Assembly (NCBI GenBank): GCA_016875875.1
Contig: VGOP01000014.1
Coordinates: 1 to 41,620 of the forward strand
From: Chloroflexota bacterium
Lineage (GTDB): Bacteria; Chloroflexota; Dehalococcoidia; GIF9; UBA5629
Reading direction: 5' to 3'
Length of the DNA stretch: 41,620 nt
Position 1 is the stretch's first letter. Each line of letters begins with the position of its first letter. The notes below the pieces were generated by a model that was not told where the DNA came from, searched no databases, and saw nothing but the letters and a program-made list of their open reading frames with translations. A program made the translations under genes and the position numbers. Of the stretch, positions 35,108-41,620 are shown one piece after another.

Positions 35108-36040
35108 TTATTTTGTGCTGAAATGCTTAACCAGGAATGCGTCGATCACCGGGCCAACACCAGGATACTCCCACAGATACTCATGCCCTGGCGCTTTCAA
35201 GCCTAAACCAAAATCGTAAGGCCAGAAAACTAAAATAGCCCTGGTTATCACCCAATCAATGGGCGTAAAAGAGGGGGCATGATTTAGTATAAATATCTCC
35301 ACCAGATTAGCTTTCAACAGCCCCACAAGGTCTCTGTCAGCAAGAGCATCGGCTCCAATTCCATTATTATCTATCACCAAAGACTGGCTGGCTTTAGATA
35401 CCCTATGCCAGAAAGGAACTCCAACTTGAATGGAGTATACTCTCGGGTTTTCTTCCATATGAGTGATAACTTCGCCAGCGAAAGCGGCGCCATTGCTCTG
35501 TCCGGTTATTATCACCTTCAGGCCGGTAACCTGCTGGGTTAGAAAATCAATCTTAGCCGCCAATTCCTTAGCCTTTGAAGGATAATGCGTTAGCTGTTCT
35601 TTAAATTCAAAAAGATACTCAAGTAAGCCGTCTCCAGTACGAATATCATCAACCACGCAATACTTATATCCCAAGTCGGCCAGTTCAGCTTCGATCCCAA
35701 CCAGCCAGCTCCGTCCCTCTACATTAGCCTCCAGCGGTGTCTTGCCCCAACCACCCGGAATACAGAAAATAGCAAGATCGCTGCCCTTAACCTTGTTACA
35801 AAGAGCAAGTAACTCGGTGACAAATTGCTCTTGAGCTTCTTTTCCTGATCCAACCACATCCTCAGCCACCTGCCAGGCCTGCTGCTCAATAGCACTCATA
35901 GATTCAAAGTTATGTGTTGCCGATTTCGTCTCCACGCTACGAGCATTATCGAAATAAAACAACAGCCCAAGAAGGCAGGCGACCAGAAACACAGCCAACC
36001 CACCTCTGCAAAGCAAAAGAAAACGTCTGCTACGCTTCAT
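35108..36040 (-). CDS. Membrane-anchored alpha/beta-hydrolase-like protein
   Basis: A 310-aa protein with an N-terminal basic stretch and one membrane anchor (MKRSRRFLLLCRGGLAVFLVACLLGLLFYF). The rest is probably extracytoplasmic. LKVIITGQSNGAAFAGEVI has a G-x-S-x-G nucleophile elbow (S182) after a strand, and AIFCIPGGWGKTP may be the oxyanion loop. A possible catalytic histidine lies in KAPGHEYLWEYPGV near the C terminus. I do not recognise a named family; lipase- or acyltransferase-like folds are plausible. The start is ATG 36040 behind GGGGG. It precedes tsaC by 29 bases, so it may be co-transcribed with tsaC-rpiB. Confidence 0.65.
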   Translation of the reverse strand: MKRSRRFLLLCRGGLAVFLVACLLGLLFYFDNARSVETKSATHNFESMSAIEQQAWQVAEDVVGSGKEAQEQFVTELLALCNKVKGSDLAIFCIPGGWGKTPLEANVEGRSWLVGIEAELADLGYKYCVVDDIRTGDGLLEYLFEFKEQLTHYPSKAKELAAKIDFLTQQVTGLKVIITGQSNGAAFAGEVITHMEENPRVYSIQVGVPFWHRVSKASQSLVIDNNGIGADALADRDLVGLLKANLVEIFILNHAPSFTPIDWVITRAILVFWPYDFGLGLKAPGHEYLWEYPGVGPVIDAFLVKHFSTK

Positions 36041-36138
36041 CGATTAACCCCCAGGCTACAGTGATATATTTTAGCACCTTCACAATGAATATGCCTAGCC
36101 AGATAAGCTATGAAACCGTAGTATGCCATGCTAGGCTA

Positions 36139-36147
36139 TGATATACT
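36139..36147 (+). promoter_or_regulatory. Putative extended -10 promoter of guaA (TGATATACT)
   Basis: TGATATACT matches the TGnTATAAT form and lies 21 bases before ATG 36168. If active, transcription would start near 36154, after the ATG at 36138, which argues that guaA begins at 36168. Confidence 0.45.
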
Positions 36148-36167
36148 TTACTCAATTAGGCAAGAGG

Positions 36168-37835
36168 ATGGATAAAAAAACAAAAAGCCATCGTGTAGCT
36201 ACCAGCGATGATATTGAAGTCTCGACTTACCTTGAAATCGCCAAAGAGCTTCATGGCGAGCAACTTACATCCAAGGTAGAGACTATATCGCCCGGGGCAC
36301 GAGAGGCGATAGCAGTTATTGATTTTGGCTCTCAATATAGCCACCTGATTGCACGGCGAGTCCGAGAATGCCATGTCTACTGCGAACTGATCCCCTTTGA
36401 TGAACCATGGGAGAAGATAGCCTCCCTCCAACCTAAAGGCCTCATCTTCTCAGGAGGACCCGCCAGTGTGTACCAGCCAGGAGCACCTTTAGCTCAAGCC
36501 CAACTTTATGCCAGTCACTTACCTATCCTGGGCATATGTTACGGGATTCAGGCCATCGCCCACCAACTGGGAGGACAGGTGGCTCCAGCAGATAAGCATG
36601 AATATGGTCAGGCTATCTTACACATAAGCGATAAAAAGTCGCCGCTCTTTGCCGGCTTGCCCACTTCGATACCGGTGTGGATGAGCCATGGTGACCAGAT
36701 AGTAGAAATGCCGCCAGGTTTCAAAGCCCTGGCTTACACCGAGAACTCCCCCACCGCGGTTATAGGTAATGGCGCAAACATCTTCGGGTTGCAGTTTCAC
36801 CCTGAGGTTGTTCACACCCCAAATGGGAAAACCATAATTCAAAACTTCCTCTACAAGGTATGTGGCTGCCATGGTACCTGGACACCAAGCAGCTTCGCCA
36901 ATGAGAGCATAAGCTCGATCAGACAACAGGTAAAAGATGGCAAAGTCATCTGCGCCCTATCCGGCGGCGTTGACTCAGCAGTGGCAGCTACTCTTATCCA
37001 CCAGGCCATCGGTAATCAATTAACCTGCATCTTCGTCAATAACGGGCTACTGCGCCGTGAGGAGCCGGAACGAGCCCTTAACACTTTCCGAAACAACTTG
37101 AAAATGAATGTGGTCTATGTGGACGCTTCCAGAAGATTCCTCATGCGGCTGAAAGGCGTCACTGACCCCGAGATCAAGCGCCGCCGAGTTGGTGAGGAGT
37201 TCATCAAGGTATTTGAATACAAAGCCGGCAAACTGGGCAAGATAGATTTCCTGGCTCAGGGCACTCTTTATCCCGACGTCATTGAAAGCACCTCCAAGGA
37301 AACCAAAGCTGCCGCCAGAATAAAAACCCACCACAACGTCGGCGGCCTGCCTGCCAAAATGTCACTTAAGCTCATTGAGCCGCTGCGCTATCTGTTCAAA
37401 GACGAGGTTCGCGAGGTCGGCTTAGCTCTGGGCTTACCGGAAGATATGATATGGCGCCAGCCCTTCCCGGGGCCAGGACTTGCCATTCGCATCATCGGAG
37501 AAGTAACCAAAGAACGCCTGGATATACTTCGAGATGCCGATTGGATAGTTATGAACGAGATAAAAAAGGCAAACCTCTATCGCCAGCTATGGCAAAGCTT
37601 TGCTGTACTCACTGATGTCAGAAGTGTAGGTGTGATGGGAGACTACCGGACCTACGGTTACCTAGTAGCCGTGCGCGCCGTGACCAGCCAGGACGCTATG
37701 ACCGCCGATTGGGCACGCCTCCCCTACGACCTCCTTTCTCGCATATCCAGCCGTATCGTAAACGAAGTAGCCGGCGTCAACCGCGTGGTCTACGACATCA
37801 CAAGCAAACCACCATCTACTATAGAGTGGGAATAA
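36168..37835 (+). CDS. guaA: GMP synthase (glutamine-hydrolysing)
   Basis: GuaA converts XMP, ATP and glutamine to GMP. From ATG 36168 it is 555 aa. The amidotransferase domain has [19 protein letters not shown], the nucleophile C124 in [10 protein letters not shown] and LQFHPEVVH. The ATP-PPase domain has [16 protein letters not shown] and [15 protein letters not shown]. The C-terminal dimerisation domain has [17 protein letters not shown] and ends in the XMP-binding [11 protein letters not shown]. About 45 hydrophilic residues precede the usual start. An ATG at 36138 would add ten more, but it overlaps a promoter-like TGATATACT. Confidence 0.96.
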   Translation: MDKKTKSHRVATSDDIEVSTYLEIAKELHGEQLTSKVETISPGAREAIAVIDFGSQYSHLIARRVRECHVYCELIPFDEPWEKIASLQPKGLIFSGGPASVYQPGAPLAQAQLYASHLPILGICYGIQAIAHQLGGQVAPADKHEYGQAILHISDKKSPLFAGLPTSIPVWMSHGDQIVEMPPGFKALAYTENSPTAVIGNGANIFGLQFHPEVVHTPNGKTIIQNFLYKVCGCHGTWTPSSFANESISSIRQQVKDGKVICALSGGVDSAVAATLIHQAIGNQLTCIFVNNGLLRREEPERALNTFRNNLKMNVVYVDASRRFLMRLKGVTDPEIKRRRVGEEFIKVFEYKAGKLGKIDFLAQGTLYPDVIESTSKETKAAARIKTHHNVGGLPAKMSLKLIEPLRYLFKDEVREVGLALGLPEDMIWRQPFPGPGLAIRIIGEVTKERLDILRDADWIVMNEIKKANLYRQLWQSFAVLTDVRSVGVMGDYRTYGYLVAVRAVTSQDAMTADWARLPYDLLSRISSRIVNEVAGVNRVVYDITSKPPSTIEWE

Positions 37836-37850
37836 ACAAAAGCCCTCATT

Positions 37851-38408
37851 ATGTTCAGATGGCTGATTGCACTCGTCACTTTTCCGGGCATTATACTTCA
37901 TGAATGGTCTCACAAATTTTTCTGCGACCGTACCAAGGTGCCTGTTTACAAAACCTGTTATTTCAGGCTAGGCAATCCTGCAGGGTATGTTATTCACGGT
38001 CCAGTAGACAACTACTGGAAAGCCTTTCTAATCACCACTGCGCCATTCACAATAAACACAATCATCGCTGTAATCTCACTCACCATCGCTGTCATCATCC
38101 CTTCCGGTTTAACCACCTACATCCTCTGCTGGCTGGGTATATCTATAGCTATGCACTCTTTCCCCAGCAGCCAAGATGCTGACAACCTGTGGCAATATTC
38201 AAAACGAGTCTGGTGGCGTAATCCCTTAGCGCTGTTCAGTTTCCCGGCTATTGGCTTGATAAAGCTGGCAAGCATACTCAGCGCTATCTGGTTTGACCTG
38301 CTCTATGCCGTCGCCTTATTGCTCCTAGTTGCTTTTATAATCAAAGGGGGCGACTTGTTTTCAATTGTGGCTTCATTTATCATGATGCATAATTCTGAAA
38401 GGGGGTGA
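37851..38408 (+). CDS. Membrane protein with HExxH motif (putative zincin/M50-like peptidase)
   Basis: A 185-aa membrane protein with about four or five helices. The first helix carries FPGIILHEWSHKFFC, with HEWSH at residues 17-21, the zinc-binding HExxH arrangement of intramembrane or DUF3267-type metalloproteases. A third ligand is suggested by HSFPSSQDADNLW (about residue 103 onward), where the D-A-D could replace the NPDG of site-2 proteases. It starts 15 bases after guaA. It is short for an M50 protease and no substrate is suggested. Catalysis is inferred from the motif alone. Confidence 0.6.
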   Translation: MFRWLIALVTFPGIILHEWSHKFFCDRTKVPVYKTCYFRLGNPAGYVIHGPVDNYWKAFLITTAPFTINTIIAVISLTIAVIIPSGLTTYILCWLGISIAMHSFPSSQDADNLWQYSKRVWWRNPLALFSFPAIGLIKLASILSAIWFDLLYAVALLLLVAFIIKGGDLFSIVASFIMMHNSERG

Positions 38409-38410
38409 AA

Positions 38411-38752
38411 ATGGACGACTACGGTATTTTCTCAGTCACGTACTTTATATTCTGGCTGGCTGCGTATGTTTGGTCGGCACTATGTCTGCACATCATAGCC
38501 AAGAAGACCAATACACCGAACGAATGGCTAGCGTGGATACCCATTGCTAACATCTATCTTATGTGCAAGGTGGCTGACAAGCCTGGTTGGTGGACAATAT
38601 TGTTCTTCATCCCGCTGGTGAACATAGTTATCTTCATCATAGTCTGGATGGGTATAGCGGAAGCTCGCCGCAAGCCATCGTGGCTGGGCATACTGATGAT
38701 AATACCCCTCGTGAACCTGATAATACCTGGCATATTAGCTTTTTCGGACTAA
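38411..38752 (+). CDS. Small membrane protein, DUF5684-like
   Basis: A 113-aa protein with three or four helices (MDDYGIFSVTYFIFWLAAYV...). The repeated pattern W-x-A-W-I-P-I-A-N-I-Y-L-M, W-W-T-I-L-F-F-I-P-L-V-N-I-V and LMIIPLVNLIIPGILAF is that of DUF5684-type proteins, often seen next to signal peptidase genes. ATG 38411 is chosen because AAAGGGGGTG lies just upstream within the end of the preceding gene; a GTG 6 bases earlier is possible. Coupled to the HExxH membrane protein (2-base gap), suggesting a joint membrane role. Confidence 0.7.
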   Translation: MDDYGIFSVTYFIFWLAAYVWSALCLHIIAKKTNTPNEWLAWIPIANIYLMCKVADKPGWWTILFFIPLVNIVIFIIVWMGIAEARRKPSWLGILMIIPLVNLIIPGILAFSD

Positions 38753-38775
38753 TTATTGCCATCACTTTTTGAACT

Positions 38776-38814
38776 TCCTCTCCCTCGACGGGAGAGGATT
38801 AAGGTGAGGGTGAA
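38776..38814. repeat. Dispersed intergenic repeat (copy 2)
   Basis: This 39-base stretch, TCCTCTCCCT...GGTGAGGGTGAA, matches 5841-5879 at 37 positions. The copies are 33 kb apart, both intergenic and in the same orientation. Only the right half of the hairpin element seen at 5799-5879 is present here. Confidence 0.8.
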
Positions 38815-38819
38815 TTTCT

Positions 38820-38840
38820 GACAGGGCTAAAGCCACTGTC
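38820..38840. repeat. Small hairpin with GGCTAAAGCC core
   Basis: GACAGGGCT and AGCC-A-CTGTC pair around AA with one bulged base. The 10-base core GGCTAAAGCC is shared with the palindrome in the ruvC/ruvA junction (4290-4313). It lies directly after the dispersed repeat and before the 23S promoter. Confidence 0.6.
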
Positions 38841-38914
38841 CCTACATGCGGTAGAACGACGCCAAATTTTTTTTAACAGCAGGCGGGCTTTACCACTCTA
38901 GCAGTTGGTTCTGT

Positions 38915-38944
38915 TTGACAACAGCCCATGGGTTGTTATATACT
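38915..38944 (+). promoter_or_regulatory. Strong sigma-70 promoter of the 23S rRNA gene
   Basis: A perfect TTGACA at 38915-38920, an 18-base spacer and TATACT at 38939-38944. It is the best full promoter in the window and lies about 140 bases before mature 23S rRNA. Its position shows that 23S can be transcribed without an upstream 16S gene. Confidence 0.75.
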
Positions 38945-39011
38945 ATCTAGTTACATGATTGGTGTACACCTCCATACATGATTGACCTAAGGTCATAGTT
39001 GCTGTATACTT

Positions 39012-39039
39012 ATGCGGCTTGGTGTACACCAAGCCGCAT
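39012..39039 (+). repeat. 28-bp perfect palindrome in the 23S leader
   Basis: ATGCGGCTTGGTG and its complement meet around TACACC-type central dyad GGTGTACACC. In RNA this folds into a 12-13 bp stem. The same GGTGTACACC occurs alone at 38961-38970, and TACATGATTG is repeated at 38952 and 38975. It may be a processing hairpin or an antitermination element. There is no T tract, so it is not a typical terminator. Confidence 0.75.
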
Positions 39040-39082
39040 TGCACTTTAAAAAGTGAATAAGTTTTGTGTTCAGGCTGATGTA

Positions 39083-41620
<2,538 letters not shown>

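Overview
The window looks like chromosome from a member of the Chloroflexota, most likely a Dehalococcoidia-like lineage. This is inferred from three things: a 23S rRNA gene that has its own promoter and no 16S gene anywhere in the 39 kb before it, a single-strand branched-chain amino acid operon carrying both leuA and cimA, and frequent GTG and TTG starts behind strong Shine-Dalgarno sequences. Base composition is mid-range, and almost all genes are housekeeping or metabolic. No phage, CRISPR array or plasmid functions are visible.

Layout. 1-464: the end of an IS3-like insertion sequence has cut a small membrane-protein gene, and an intact small membrane-protein gene lies next to it. 739-5598 (minus): a DNA repair operon yebC-ruvC-ruvA-rmuC-uvrB. 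Its ruvC/ruvA junction carries a palindromic insert flanked by an imperfect 28-bp duplication. 5906-9597 (plus): a small-multidrug-export family protein, a ribbon-helix-helix/RelE toxin-antitoxin pair, an orphan helix-hairpin-helix protein, an MFS carrier and a VTT/DedA-type membrane protein. 9708-13406 (plus): a DUF2284 cysteine-rich protein with a 55-aa companion, a nitroreductase and an alpha-glucan phosphorylase. 13562-16819 (minus): a hydrolase fused to a polytopic membrane domain, a zf-TFIIB protein, tRNA-Lys(CTT) and a 56-aa membrane protein. 17006-20845 (plus): archease, RtcB RNA ligase and a SagB-type nitroreductase in overlapping order, then a thiolase.

20918-33902 (minus) is a complete branched-chain amino acid operon: ilvD-ilvB-ilvN-ilvC-leuA-mgtC-leuC-[lipoprotein, membrane protein, DUF3795]-leuD-leuB-cimA. 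CimA with LeuBCD gives 2-oxobutyrate from pyruvate and acetyl-CoA, so isoleucine can be made without threonine deaminase. IlvBN, IlvC and IlvD then serve both isoleucine and valine, and LeuA with LeuCDB makes the leucine precursor. Four genes with no known role in the pathway sit inside this operon.

33998-36040 (minus): rpiB overlapping tsaC, and a membrane-anchored alpha/beta hydrolase-like protein. 36168-38752 (plus): guaA with an unusual N-terminal extension, a membrane protein with an HExxH motif, and a small DUF5684-like membrane protein. 38915-41620: a strong promoter, a structured leader and the first ~2.5 kb of 23S rRNA, cut by the window end.

The observations most worth a second look are the ruvC/ruvA junction, the unlinked 23S with its palindromic leader, the unexplained genes inside the leu/ilv operon, the orphan helix-hairpin-helix protein, and the recurrent TGATATAAT-type extended -10 promoters.
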